Assembly (NCBI GenBank): GCA_034666665.1
Contig: JAXDLK010000006.1
Coordinates: 1 to 15,834 of the forward strand
Direction of reading: 5' to 3'
From: JAXDLK01 sp034666665
GTDB taxonomy: Bacteria > Desulfobacterota > Binatia > JACPRU01
DNA: 15,834 nucleotides
Of the stretch, positions 6,501-13,663 are shown in pieces. Under the pieces are notes generated by a model that saw nothing but the letters and a program-made list of their open reading frames with translations, did not search any database and was not told the origin of the DNA. Numbering within the stretch: the first letter of the stretch is position 1; each line of letters opens with the position of its first letter. Both the position numbers and the translations under genes were made by a program.

Positions 6501-8348
6501 GGCATGCTGCTGTCGCGGACGATCCAGCTCCGCGCCGCGTTCAACCACGAGCACGTCTTTCTCGATCCGGACCCGGATCCCGAGACCTCGTACCGCGAGC
6601 GCGAGCGCCTCTTCCGCCTGCCGCGATCCCGCTGGACGGACTACGACCGCGCTGCAATGAGCGCCGGCGCCATGGTCGTGCCGCGGACGGCGAAGGCCGC
6701 GCCGCTGACGCCGGAGGTCCGAGCGATGCTCGGCATCGACGCGCCGGCGCTCGACGGCGAGGGGCTCGTCCGAACCCTCCTTCGCATGGAGACCGAGCTG
6801 CTCTTCAACGGCGGCATCGGCACGTACGTGAAGGCGTCCGCCGAGACCCAGGCCGAGGCCGGCGACTCGACGAACGATCCGGTGCGCGTGAACGGATCGG
6901 ACGTCCGCGCTGCCGTGGCCGCGGAGGGCGGGAACCTCGGCTTCACGCAGCGCGGCCGCATCGAGTACGCCCTACGCGGCGGCCGCCTGAACACCGACGC
7001 GATCGACAACTCGGGCGGCGTCGACCTCTCCGATCACGAGGTGAACCTGAAGATCTTGCTGCGGCCGCTCGTCGAGCGGGGCGTGATCAAGTTCGAGGCC
7101 CGGAACGCCCTGCTCGACCGAGTGAAGCCCGACGTGATCCGCCACGTGCTCGACCACAACGCGCGGCAGAGCTGGCTCTTGACGGTCGATCAGAATCGGA
7201 GCCGCGTGCGGCTCGTCGAGTTTCGCGACCACATGACGGACCTCGAGCAGGAGGGGTTGCTCGACCGTTTGCTCGAGGCGCTTCCCGACCGCGAAGCGTT
7301 GCGCGCGCGGCGGAGCGCGTTCCTCGGCTTCACCCGCCCGGAGCTCGCGGTGCTCGCCGCGTACTCGAAGATCAGCCTGCAGCGCCGCCTGCTCGCGTCG
7401 CGCTGGATCGACGACCCGTACCTCGAAGGCTTCCTGACGTCGTATTTCCCGCAAGGGATCGTCGACCGGTTTCCCGACGCGGTCCGGGCGCACCGGCTGC
7501 GGCGCGAGATCGCCGCGATCGAGCTCACGAACCGCGTGATCGACCGCATGGGCGCGGCCTACCCGCAGCGGATGCTGCGCGACACCGGAACCGATCCCGC
7601 CTCTGCCGTGGTCGCCTGCGCGGTGGTCTTCGGCATCACGGACGCGGATCGACTGTGGGACCGGATCGTCGAGAGCCCGCTCCGCGTGGACGACGCCGTC
7701 TGGCTCTGTCTCCGCTGGGAGGAGGCGGTCGAGGCCGCGGCGAAGTTCCTGGTCGGAGCGCCGGGCGGAATGCCGCCGATGTCGGAATCGGTCGAGCGCT
7801 GGCGCCGGCCGGTCGCCGACGTCGCCGACGTCCTCGAGGACACGCTGCCGGTAACGCTGCGGAACGAGGCGGCGGAGGAGGAGCGGCGCCTCGAGACCAT
7901 GGGCCTGACGGCCGGGGTCGCGCGGTCGCTCACCGCGCTCTCCACGCTCCGTGCCTCGCTGGAGGTCGCTGCGATCGCCGCGGCCGCCGGCGTCCCGCTC
8001 CGGGACACGACGCAGGCCTACCAGCAGGTCGGCACGCTCGCGGACTTCGCCACGATCGAGCGCTGGATCGCCGGGGTGTCGGGAGACGATCGCTGGGAAA
8101 AGCGCGCCGCGGAGGCGCTCCGCGAGGACCTGTCCGCGGCCCGGCACGAGATCACGCTCGCGGCGCTCGCCCGCGGCGAGGCGACGCTCGACGAGCGGCT
8201 GGCCGGTTTCGCGGCCGCCGTCGAGTCCGACCTCGCCAAGGTCCGATCGCTCGGCGAAGATCTCCGCAGTGGCCGCAAGGCGTCGCTCGCCGGGATGATC
8301 GTCATCGTGCGCGAGCTCCGGCGGCTCGCCGAGCGGTTGCGTACGTGA
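3534..8348 (+). CDS. gdh: NAD-dependent glutamate dehydrogenase, large (about 180 kDa) class
   Basis: This 1604-residue cytosolic enzyme oxidatively deaminates glutamate to 2-oxoglutarate and ammonia with NAD+, linking amino-acid catabolism to the TCA cycle. Roughly residues 1-700 are the ACT-like regulatory region of this class. The catalytic core follows: RGGIRFSDR (from 811), MKTQMVKNAVIVPAGSKGGF (831-850, with the conserved Lys847), DKGTASFSDLAN (from 909), NGGIGTY (from 1092), EGGNLGFTQRGR (from 1131) and VDLSDHEVN (from 1163). The C-terminal roughly 400 residues are the helical region. All expected motifs are present and no frameshift is seen. ATG 3534 is chosen because the open frame upstream of it overlaps the GNAT gene and has an unrelated low-complexity composition. 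In this class the regulatory domains commonly give allosteric control. Confidence 0.95.
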   Translation: MQPDIREPVRTRAASLDARLAALRERFPAAESAAIAEFARGLFQRAGGSALAELSDGDLAALVLAAFRFFAHMTAPVRCRVWNPTRDRGGWESTCTIVESHLADRPFIVDTVRMFLDEERLGARLLVHPIYAVERELDGTLQRIAPPDAPHPKESFVHASVERVPDEDLARLEQTLGERLGDLALATDDFPRMLERTESVRRELQSRRSVAAARRGEIDEVREFLLWLANGAFVFLGCRSYLLGVIDGRRTLEVEHGSGLGILRKEERSTYASPRALDDLPFGAAERITGGDLLIVAHTDAPSPIHRSGRMIYVGVKRLAADGSIAGEHRFLGLFTSKAQAEEAAEVPVLRQKLAYILEAEQAVRNSHDHKQIVAIFNSIPKTELFTVSAEELRADIRTILSIQRPDEIRVTLRADVLGRGVSVMVVLPRDRFSGDVRSEVRDLLEQWVGGTVVDDQVALGDEPLARLHFYLRTPDTVPVLRAADLEREIAERVRSWDDRLAARLKAKYGALRGRDLADRYAELFTEEYKAATDVETAVGDVARLEELVRTGAMQIALEDARGADAGRLTHLKLFLRGEDIVLSDFLPVLENFDLRVFAEDSVELGSGPERIFLHRFEVQDSAGRALDVARVAPLLGPAILEIRGGRAESDPLNRLVTRAGLTEREVACLRTYRNLAFQAGGAPSRKALGDVLVNHPGAARSLFGVFEARFRPDEADHQAAAEQRRSELLEALREVETAGEDRMLRTFLALVEATVRTNYYRPPRADHPYLSIKIHSQALEFMPKPRPLYEVYVHSARMEGVHLRGAKVARGGIRFSDRHDDFRTEILGLMKTQMVKNAVIVPAGSKGGFIVKRFAVAEDRAAEIRECYSTLIRGLLDLTDDIEDGEIVPPSGVVRHDDDDPYLVVAADKGTASFSDLANSIAQEYGFWLDDAFASGGSHGYDHKKEGITARGAWECVRTHFRELGKNPDRDRFTAVGIGDMSGDVFGNGMLLSRTIQLRAAFNHEHVFLDPDPDPETSYRERERLFRLPRSRWTDYDRAAMSAGAMVVPRTAKAAPLTPEVRAMLGIDAPALDGEGLVRTLLRMETELLFNGGIGTYVKASAETQAEAGDSTNDPVRVNGSDVRAAVAAEGGNLGFTQRGRIEYALRGGRLNTDAIDNSGGVDLSDHEVNLKILLRPLVERGVIKFEARNALLDRVKPDVIRHVLDHNARQSWLLTVDQNRSRVRLVEFRDHMTDLEQEGLLDRLLEALPDREALRARRSAFLGFTRPELAVLAAYSKISLQRRLLASRWIDDPYLEGFLTSYFPQGIVDRFPDAVRAHRLRREIAAIELTNRVIDRMGAAYPQRMLRDTGTDPASAVVACAVVFGITDADRLWDRIVESPLRVDDAVWLCLRWEEAVEAAAKFLVGAPGGMPPMSESVERWRRPVADVADVLEDTLPVTLRNEAAEEERRLETMGLTAGVARSLTALSTLRASLEVAAIAAAAGVPLRDTTQAYQQVGTLADFATIERWIAGVSGDDRWEKRAAEALREDLSAARHEITLAALARGEATLDERLAGFAAAVESDLAKVRSLGEDLRSGRKASLAGMIVIVRELRRLAERLRT

Positions 8349-8369
8349 CGGAAGGGGGAGGGTTCCTCG

Positions 8370-8729
8370 ATGCGATTCCTGTACGGCTTCATCCTCGGAC
8401 TGCTGCTGACGCTGATCGGATCGATTCTCTATCTCGCGCTCGCGGGCGGCGAGTACCTGCTGGCGCTGTCGCCGCGCTACCAGGAGATGAGGACGAAGCT
8501 CGAGCCGTGCGAGAAGGTCGCCGCGCAGCGCGACCTGCTGACGGACCGGTTGAACGACCTCGAGAAGCGCTTCGCCGAGCTGAGCTCCCGCTTCACGTCG
8601 CTCGGCGATCGCGCCGCCGGCGAGGCGGCCGGGCCGGAGCCTGCTCCGGGCGGCGAGGCGGCACCCTCGGCTCCGGGCGCCGAGGCCGCGCCGCCGCCGC
8701 CCGGCGGCGGCGCACCGTCCGCTCCGTGA
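8370..8729 (+). CDS. Small membrane-anchored coiled-coil protein, unknown function
   Basis: I do not recognise a family. The 119-residue protein has one N-terminal membrane helix (about residues 4-26, FLYGFILGLLLTLIGSILYL). A charged heptad-like stretch follows at about 38-75 (MRTKLEPCEKVAAQ...LEKRFAELSSRF), likely a short coiled coil. It ends in a low-complexity Ala-Pro-Gly-Glu tail in which GEAA and APSAP recur. The layout suggests an inner-membrane tether with a periplasmic or cytosolic tail. The start at 8370 has the strong SD GGGGGAGGG about 8 bases upstream, and the gene lies 21 bases after gdh, so it is probably in the same transcript. The tail is unlikely to be tightly conserved. Confidence 0.7.
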   Translation: MRFLYGFILGLLLTLIGSILYLALAGGEYLLALSPRYQEMRTKLEPCEKVAAQRDLLTDRLNDLEKRFAELSSRFTSLGDRAAGEAAGPEPAPGGEAAPSAPGAEAAPPPPGGGAPSAP

Positions 8730-8843
8730 CGTTCGGACTGCCCATCCCGCAGCGGCGCCGATCGCGAGCACCGTTTGCAGCCGAGGCGGGAACGTTGGCA
8801 AACTCCGGATGCCGAGCGTGGCGGGCGTCGGCGGGAGGCTAGG

Positions 8844-8909
8844 ATGACACGCGCCGGACGTCGCGCGAAACCGCGCCTTCGGAACCGGGAAAGAAAGGAC
8901 GCGGAATGA
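8844..8909 (+). CDS. Possible 21-residue upstream ORF, coupled to the MBL gene
   Basis: A short Arg/Lys-rich frame (MTRAGRRAKPRLRNRERKDA...) starts at an ATG preceded by GGGAGG. It ends with a TGA that overlaps the next ATG as ATGA. It may be a translated leader that couples or regulates translation of the hydrolase gene, or chance. The composition is unlike a folded protein. Confidence 0.25.
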   Translation: MTRAGRRAKPRLRNRERKDAE

Positions 8910-9640
8910 AGGTGACCGTACTCGGCGCCGGCGACGCCTTCGCAAGCGGCGGCCGCCGACAGAGCTCGTACCTGGTGCAAGCACCGTCGGCGACGTTCCT
9001 GATGGATGCCGGCCCGACGGTGCTGGCCGCCCTCAAGGATGCCGGAGTGCCGTCGACGGACGTGGATTTCGTCCTGCTGAGCCACCTCCACGGCGACCAC
9101 TTCGGCGGCCTTCCATTCATGATCATCGAGTACCTCTATGAGCGCCCGCGCGACCGCGAGCTCGTGATCGCGGGTCCCACCGGTACCGAAGAGCGGGTGC
9201 GCGACCTCTACCGGACGATGTACCTCGAGACCTCGAAGAAACCGCTCACCTACCCCCTCCGCTTCGTCACGCTGGAGGCGGATCATCCCGTCCAGTTCGG
9301 CGCCGTCACGGTCGAGCCGTTCGCGGTGCCGCACCAGGAGCGCGAGGTGTCACTCGGACTGAAGGTCCAGGTGGACGGAAAGGCGATCCTCTACTCGGGC
9401 GACTCGGGCTGGACGGAGGAGTTCGTCGCACGCGCCAAGGGCGTCGACCTCTTCCTCTGCGAGTGTTGCTACTGGGAGACCGACGTCTCCTTCCACATCA
9501 ATTACCCGCTCCTCGAACGGAATCGCGAACGCCTCGCCGCGCGGCGGCTCGTGCTCTCGCATCTCGGCCGCGAGGTGCTCGAGAAGATCGACCGGGTGAA
9601 GGTCGAGTGCGCCCACGACGGCATGGTGATCGAGCTCTGA
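8906..9640 (+). CDS. MBL-fold metal-dependent hydrolase (RNase Z/ElaC-like)
   Basis: This 244-residue soluble hydrolase has the metallo-beta-lactamase fold with two metal sites. The H-x-H-x-D-H motif is HLHGDH (His60, His62, Asp64, His65); the other ligands are His143 (PHQ), Asp166 (YSGDSGW) and His219 (LSHLG). The opening MKVTVLGAGDAF and the GDSG motif are typical of the RNase Z/ElaC and related YycJ-like group. It lacks the long exosite arm of true tRNase Z enzymes, so I would not call it rnz. Many relatives act on small molecules. Start ATG 8906 has AAAGGA about 7 bases upstream. It ends 15 bases from a converging gene. All catalytic residues are present. Confidence 0.88.
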   Translation: MKVTVLGAGDAFASGGRRQSSYLVQAPSATFLMDAGPTVLAALKDAGVPSTDVDFVLLSHLHGDHFGGLPFMIIEYLYERPRDRELVIAGPTGTEERVRDLYRTMYLETSKKPLTYPLRFVTLEADHPVQFGAVTVEPFAVPHQEREVSLGLKVQVDGKAILYSGDSGWTEEFVARAKGVDLFLCECCYWETDVSFHINYPLLERNRERLAARRLVLSHLGREVLEKIDRVKVECAHDGMVIEL

Positions 9641-9653
9641 GAGTGACGGCCAA

Positions 9654-9679
9654 CCTCAGCGGCGGATCAGCCGCTGAGG
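9654..9679. terminator. Bidirectional hairpin between convergent genes
   Basis: A perfect 10-bp stem, CCTCAGCGGC (9654-9663) and GCCGCTGAGG (9670-9679), has a 6-base loop. It begins 13 bases after the hydrolase stop and also forms the last codons of the minus-strand gene. No T tract is seen on either side. It could slow or end transcription from both directions. Confidence 0.5.
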
Positions 9680-10888
9680 CGTCGGCGCGGCCGCCCGGGC
9701 GCGAGCCTGTTGCTGGCGGAGCTCGTCCGGGGTGAGCAGCACGGAGCCGGCTTTCTGCTCCCGCTCCCGCTCGGCCTCGCGTGCGACGAAGAAGTCGAAC
9801 GAGCGGCGGACGAGCTCCTCGAGAAAGGGAATGCCCCTGCCCCCGGACGTGCTCTCCGCCAGCGCCAACGCCGCGGCATATGCCCGCCGTGCGTCCTCGC
9901 GGAGGTCGGTTTTCCAGAGGACGTAGGCGAGCTCCTCGAGGCGCCGCCGCCACGCGGCGGCATGCTCGCCCGAAAAGATCTCCACGGTGCCGGCTTCGAG
10001 CGCCTCGGCGATCCGATGCTGCTGGCTCACGCGGTCGAGAACGATCGGGCTGTCGCGGAGCTCGTGGTAGCGGTCGAGGACGGGCCGGAATTCCGCCTCC
10101 GGCAGGAACCACCACGCGAGCTCCTCCGCCTCGAAGAGGTCTGCCGAGCTGGCGAGCGCGGAGGCGTCGGCACGCACCGCCGCGGCATCGAGCACGGACT
10201 CGATCGGCGGTGGCTGCGGCGCCGCCGAGGTCGCGAAGAGTTGCAGGCGGAGCGTCGGATACGCGGCCACGGATTCCGCGAGCGCGCCGCGGGTGCGCGC
10301 GCGGTCGTAGCCCTCGTGCGCGATCCAGTCGACGTACCGCCAGTCGACGTCGACGAGCCGCAACCGGTGGCGCCGCTCGAGATCGCTGCGCAGCTCGCGA
10401 AGCTGTTTGCGATTCACCTCGCCGACGACGATCTCGCGGAGACCTGCGGGCTCGTTGACGATCGCGTTCAGGTGAAAGAGACCGCCGCCGGACCGCGGCT
10501 TGACGATCCACATCAGCCGATCGCCCGCGGCATCCGCGAGCGAGAGGAAGCCTTCGGCGCGCGGATCGGCGGCAGCCGGTCGCGGCGCCTTCTCTGCCGG
10601 AGGATCGGCAGCCGCGTCGATGCCCTTCCGTGCCAGCCGGTAGAGCGCGCGCCTGACCTCGCGCCGGAGCGCCTTGTCGGAATGCCCGCGAGCCTCGTTC
10701 TCGAGCCGGCGAAGCGCGGCGGCGCTCGCGTCGGACGGTCTCGAGGCGAGCGCTTCCGCGACCGCGAAGGCCGCATCGCCGCCCGCCGCGGCGGCTCCTT
10801 CGAGCTCGGTGATCTCGGCCGTCTCGGGATCGATGCCGCGCGCCCGCAGCGCCGCCAGGCCGGCCCGCGCCCGAGCGTCGGGCGTCAC
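9656..10888 (-). CDS. Conserved-looking protein of unknown function, coupled to the M23 peptidase
   Basis: I do not recognise this 410-residue protein. It has no signal peptide and no clear membrane helix. The N-terminal part is Ala/Arg-rich and helical (DAAFAVAEALASRP, ALRRLENEARGHSDKALRREVRRAL), suggestive of short helical repeats. A mixed alpha/beta middle region contains MWIVKPRSGGGLFHLNAIV and DVDWRYVDWIAHEGY. A TPR-like helical C-terminal third runs from LAYVLWKTDLREDARRAYAAAL to a charged tail. The start is a GTG at 10888 that overlaps the upstream peptidase stop as GTGA, so translation is probably coupled; an in-frame ATG further upstream would lie inside the peptidase gene. The coupling suggests a role linked to the cell-wall enzyme, which is inference. 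Confidence 0.75.
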   Translation of the reverse strand: MTPDARARAGLAALRARGIDPETAEITELEGAAAAGGDAAFAVAEALASRPSDASAAALRRLENEARGHSDKALRREVRRALYRLARKGIDAAADPPAEKAPRPAAADPRAEGFLSLADAAGDRLMWIVKPRSGGGLFHLNAIVNEPAGLREIVVGEVNRKQLRELRSDLERRHRLRLVDVDWRYVDWIAHEGYDRARTRGALAESVAAYPTLRLQLFATSAAPQPPPIESVLDAAAVRADASALASSADLFEAEELAWWFLPEAEFRPVLDRYHELRDSPIVLDRVSQQHRIAEALEAGTVEIFSGEHAAAWRRRLEELAYVLWKTDLREDARRAYAAALALAESTSGGRGIPFLEELVRRSFDFFVAREAEREREQKAGSVLLTPDELRQQQARARAAAPTPQRLIRR

Positions 10889-12282
10889 TTCGGGAAGCCT
10901 GCGATCTTGTCGAACACGTGGTCGGCCATCCACTTCGGATCCCACCACTCGACCGGATCGACGTGGACCCCGTAGAGGGCGATGCTGAAGTGCAGATGGT
11001 CACCGCCGGCGAGCCCGGTGTCCCCCGTCTGTCCCACGGCTTCGCCGCGCTTCACGAGCTGTCCCGGCTGAACCGAGACGCCGCTCAGGTGGCCGTAGAT
11101 CGTGAAGATCCCGAGGCCGTGATCGATGACGACGGTATTGCCGTAGATCCCGAGGTTGTCGCCGAAGACCACCTTGCCGTCGTTCGCCGCCGCGACCGGG
11201 CTCTGCCTGAGCGACGCGAGGTCGTAGCCGAGGTGCACCTGCGTGTCGATCGCCTCGCCTTTGTACGTGTACGTCCGGCGGTCGGCGAAGTTCGACAGCG
11301 GCGCGGAGTTCGGCTGGCGCAGGAAGACGGTCGAGAAGAGGAGCCTCGGCTCCGATTGGCTGCAGAGCTCGTGAAGCTTCGCCTCACTCGCGCGGCGGAG
11401 CCCGCGGTTGATCGCGAGATAACCGGCGACGAGGTTCTGATCGGAGGGCGGAAGGCCGTTCACGCGCAGCAGGTCCGGCACCTTGTTCTGCAAGAAATCG
11501 TCATCGATCTCGAGCGTGCGTTCGCGGAACTTCTGCGGGCGGATCGCGACGAAGAACTTGAGCTCGCGACGGTTGCCGGCGCGATCCTCGGCGACCAGCT
11601 TCGGCGCCGCCTTCACGCTCAGGTCCTGTGGCACCGCGAACATCGCCGCGGTGATCCCCTTGTCCGCGAAGAGGCCGGCGGTGCCGGGAAAGTAATACGA
11701 CCCGACCTCGACGCCGCTGCGAATCGTGTCGGGAGTCGGCTTGTAGATCACCAGATCGCTGCCACCGAGCCGCATGTAGTGTTGCGTGGTCAGCACCTGA
11801 ACCCCCGGTGGGCTCAGGTCGACGTCCACCGGTTGCGAGATCGAGGGCTTCCGGCTGACGAGCGCGTTCAACCACGAGCCGTCCCGCGCCTCGACGAGCA
11901 GCGTCGCGGCGCCTTCCGGCACCTTCGCGCGGCGGAGATCGAACTCGAGATCGAAGGACTTCTCGTGGATGCCGGTGCCGCGCCAATCGTCGGTCGGGTA
12001 CTGCTCGTTCAGGACTTCGTAGCGCGTCCCCGCGGCCTCGACCGCGACCACGATCGAGGCGAGGCCGCTGCCGGCGTCCGTGACGTCGAGCCGGACACGG
12101 CTCTTCTCACCGAGGTGGGTGACCGGCCGGCGGAGCGTGGCGATCGGCGCCCACCACTCGAACTTGACGTAGATCCCGTAGGCGACGAGCAGGACGATCG
12201 CGAGGCCGAGCCAGCGCCCGATCCTCCGGAGCCATCCTCCGCTCCGGGCTTCTCTACGACCGAGAACGATACGCTGCTGCAT
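10885..12282 (-). CDS. Inner-membrane-anchored M23 (LytM) peptidase
   Basis: This 465-residue protein is anchored by an N-terminal helix (about residues 24-39, WLGLAIVLLVAYGIYV) after a basic cytosolic stub. Residues about 45-330 are beta-rich, with Ig-like stretches such as DVTDAGSGLASI. The C-terminal LytM domain has the zinc motifs HLGYD (His350, Asp354) and HLHFS (His429, His431), with NTVVIDHGLGIFTIYGHLS between them, so the catalytic residues look intact. Such enzymes cut peptide cross-links in peptidoglycan or activate amidases. It is the first gene of a two-gene unit. ATG 12282 follows a strong promoter by about 29 bases, although no SD is obvious. Confidence 0.88.
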   Translation of the reverse strand: MQQRIVLGRREARSGGWLRRIGRWLGLAIVLLVAYGIYVKFEWWAPIATLRRPVTHLGEKSRVRLDVTDAGSGLASIVVAVEAAGTRYEVLNEQYPTDDWRGTGIHEKSFDLEFDLRRAKVPEGAATLLVEARDGSWLNALVSRKPSISQPVDVDLSPPGVQVLTTQHYMRLGGSDLVIYKPTPDTIRSGVEVGSYYFPGTAGLFADKGITAAMFAVPQDLSVKAAPKLVAEDRAGNRRELKFFVAIRPQKFRERTLEIDDDFLQNKVPDLLRVNGLPPSDQNLVAGYLAINRGLRRASEAKLHELCSQSEPRLLFSTVFLRQPNSAPLSNFADRRTYTYKGEAIDTQVHLGYDLASLRQSPVAAANDGKVVFGDNLGIYGNTVVIDHGLGIFTIYGHLSGVSVQPGQLVKRGEAVGQTGDTGLAGGDHLHFSIALYGVHVDPVEWWDPKWMADHVFDKIAGFPK

Positions 12283-12293
12283 CGACGAAGGGC

Positions 12294-12335
12294 GGGAACG
12301 GCGGGGGAGCGTGACGCACCATAGGAACCGTTCCC
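12294..12335. promoter_or_regulatory. Inverted repeats in the M23-thiI divergent promoter region
   Basis: GGAAC-C-GTTCC (12324-12334) is a near-perfect palindrome lying in the -35/-10 spacer of the M23 promoter. Its right part also pairs with a second copy: GGGAACGG (12294-12301) against CCGTTCCC (12328-12335). A repressor binding here would block the M23 promoter, and in RNA the longer pair could fold the 5' leader. No regulator can be named. Confidence 0.35.
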
Positions 12336-12346
12336 CAACGTGTCAA
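12318..12346 (-). promoter_or_regulatory. Promoter of the M23 operon
   Basis: On the minus strand a perfect -35, TTGACA (12346-12341), is followed after 17 bases by TATGGT (12323-12318), four of six matching the -10 consensus. The predicted transcript starts near 12311, about 29 bases before the start codon. This is the best sigma70-type promoter in the window. Confidence 0.65.
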
Positions 12347-12418
12347 CATCGCACGGCGGGCTCGCGGCGTCGCTCCGGCGTCGCGCGGCAGAGCCACTCG
12401 TCATACAGTCGGCGGCGC

Positions 12419-13663
12419 ATGCCGACGATCGTCGCCCGTTACCACGAGATCGCTCTCAAGCGCGGCAACCGCGCGCGCTTCGCGGCTGCGCTCGCCACGA
12501 ACGTGCGCCGCGCCTGCGCCGGTCTCGCCGTCGTCGGCGTCGAGGACGTGCACGGTCGGTTGGTCGCGGAGCTCACCGACGAGAGCGACTGGCCCGAGGC
12601 GCGCCTCCGGATCGAGCGGGTCTTCGGGATCGCGAACTTCTCGCTGGCGAGCTCGCTCGCTCGTTCGGAGGTCGAGCGCGGTGGCGGCGTGGACGTCGCG
12701 CCGCTCGCGGAGGCCGTGGCGGAGGCCGCCAGCACGCTCCGGTTCGCATCCTTTCGCATCCACACCCGCCGCGCGGACAAGCGGTTTCCGCTTCCGTCGC
12801 CGGAGGTGAATGCCGCCGTCGGTGCGGTGGTGAAGCAGCGGAGTGGCGCCCGCGTGGACCTGGATCACGCGGAGCTGACCGCGACGATCGAGATCCTGCT
12901 CGACCGCATCCTCTATTCCGTGGAGAAGATCCCCGGGGCGGGCGGGCTCCCCGTGGGCTCGAGCGGGCACGTGCTCGCGCTCCTCTCCGGAGGCATCGAC
13001 TCGCCCGTGGCCGCGGTGCGGATGATGCGGCGCGGATGCCGGGTGTCGCTGGTTCACTTCACCGGCGCTCCGTACCTGGATCGCTCCAGCACCGACAAGG
13101 CGCGCGAGCTCGCCCGGCGGCTCGCGGCGTGGGGCCTCGGTACGCAGCTGGTGGTGGTGCCGTTCGGGGAGGTGCAGCGCGCGATCGTCCTCCGCGTGCC
13201 GCCGGCCCCGCGCGTCCTCCTCTACCGCCGCATGATGCTGCGGATCGCCTCCGAGATCGCTCGCGTCCTCGGCGCGGAGGCGCTGGTCACGGGCGACATG
13301 CTCGGACAGGTGGCGTCGCAGACGCTCGCGAACCTCGCCGTCGTGGAGGAGGCGGCGGAGCTGCCGCTCTTCCGGCCGCTCGTCGCGATGGACAAGCTCG
13401 AGGTCACGAACGAGGCGGTGCGGGTCGGCACCTTCGACGTCTCGATCGAGCCGGATCAGGATTGCTGCTCGCTCTTCTTGCCGAGGCATCCATCGACACG
13501 TTCCACGCCGCAGGCGATCGCCGCGGCCGAGTCCCCGCTCGACCTTGCGGCTCTGGCCGCGAGCGCCGTTGCCGGGGCGTCGGTCGAGCGCTATCGCTTT
13601 CCTCCAGCGGAACGCGACGGGGCGCCGTTGCCCCTGTCGTCCATCGGAGGTGCGGGCGAATGA
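12419..13663 (+). CDS. thiI: tRNA 4-thiouridine synthase ThiI (no rhodanese domain)
   Basis: This 414-residue enzyme adenylates uridine 8 of tRNA and transfers sulfur to make 4-thiouridine; in some bacteria it also helps thiamine synthesis. Residues 1-165 are the NFLD and THUMP RNA-binding domains (IVARYHEIALKRGNR at the start). The PP-loop is LLSGGIDSPVA (SGGIDS at 190-195, with Asp194). The late motif DQDCCSLFLPRHP (Cys349, Cys350) matches the DCC-T/S-x-F pattern of short, Gram-positive-type ThiI proteins that lack the C-terminal rhodanese domain of the E. coli enzyme. Sulfur is then presumably supplied by a cysteine desulfurase encoded elsewhere. ATG 12419 begins the conserved N-terminus. 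A weak -10-like TACAGT lies at 12404. The stop overlaps the next gene by ATGA. Confidence 0.92.
   Translation: MPTIVARYHEIALKRGNRARFAAALATNVRRACAGLAVVGVEDVHGRLVAELTDESDWPEARLRIERVFGIANFSLASSLARSEVERGGGVDVAPLAEAVAEAASTLRFASFRIHTRRADKRFPLPSPEVNAAVGAVVKQRSGARVDLDHAELTATIEILLDRILYSVEKIPGAGGLPVGSSGHVLALLSGGIDSPVAAVRMMRRGCRVSLVHFTGAPYLDRSSTDKARELARRLAAWGLGTQLVVVPFGEVQRAIVLRVPPAPRVLLYRRMMLRIASEIARVLGAEALVTGDMLGQVASQTLANLAVVEEAAELPLFRPLVAMDKLEVTNEAVRVGTFDVSIEPDQDCCSLFLPRHPSTRSTPQAIAAAESPLDLAALAASAVAGASVERYRFPPAERDGAPLPLSSIGGAGE

Noticed and set aside
6395..8842. 815-codon plus-strand frame overlapping the end of the glutamate dehydrogenase gene
   Set aside because: The product is Arg/Ala/Pro/Gly-rich low complexity, in a shifted frame over a well-supported gene and spanning the next small gene as well.
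9710..10975. 421-codon plus-strand frame opposite the 410-residue protein gene
   Set aside because: The minus-strand frame is linked to the M23 gene by a GTGA overlap and has a more protein-like composition. The plus-strand frame has no SD or neighbour logic.
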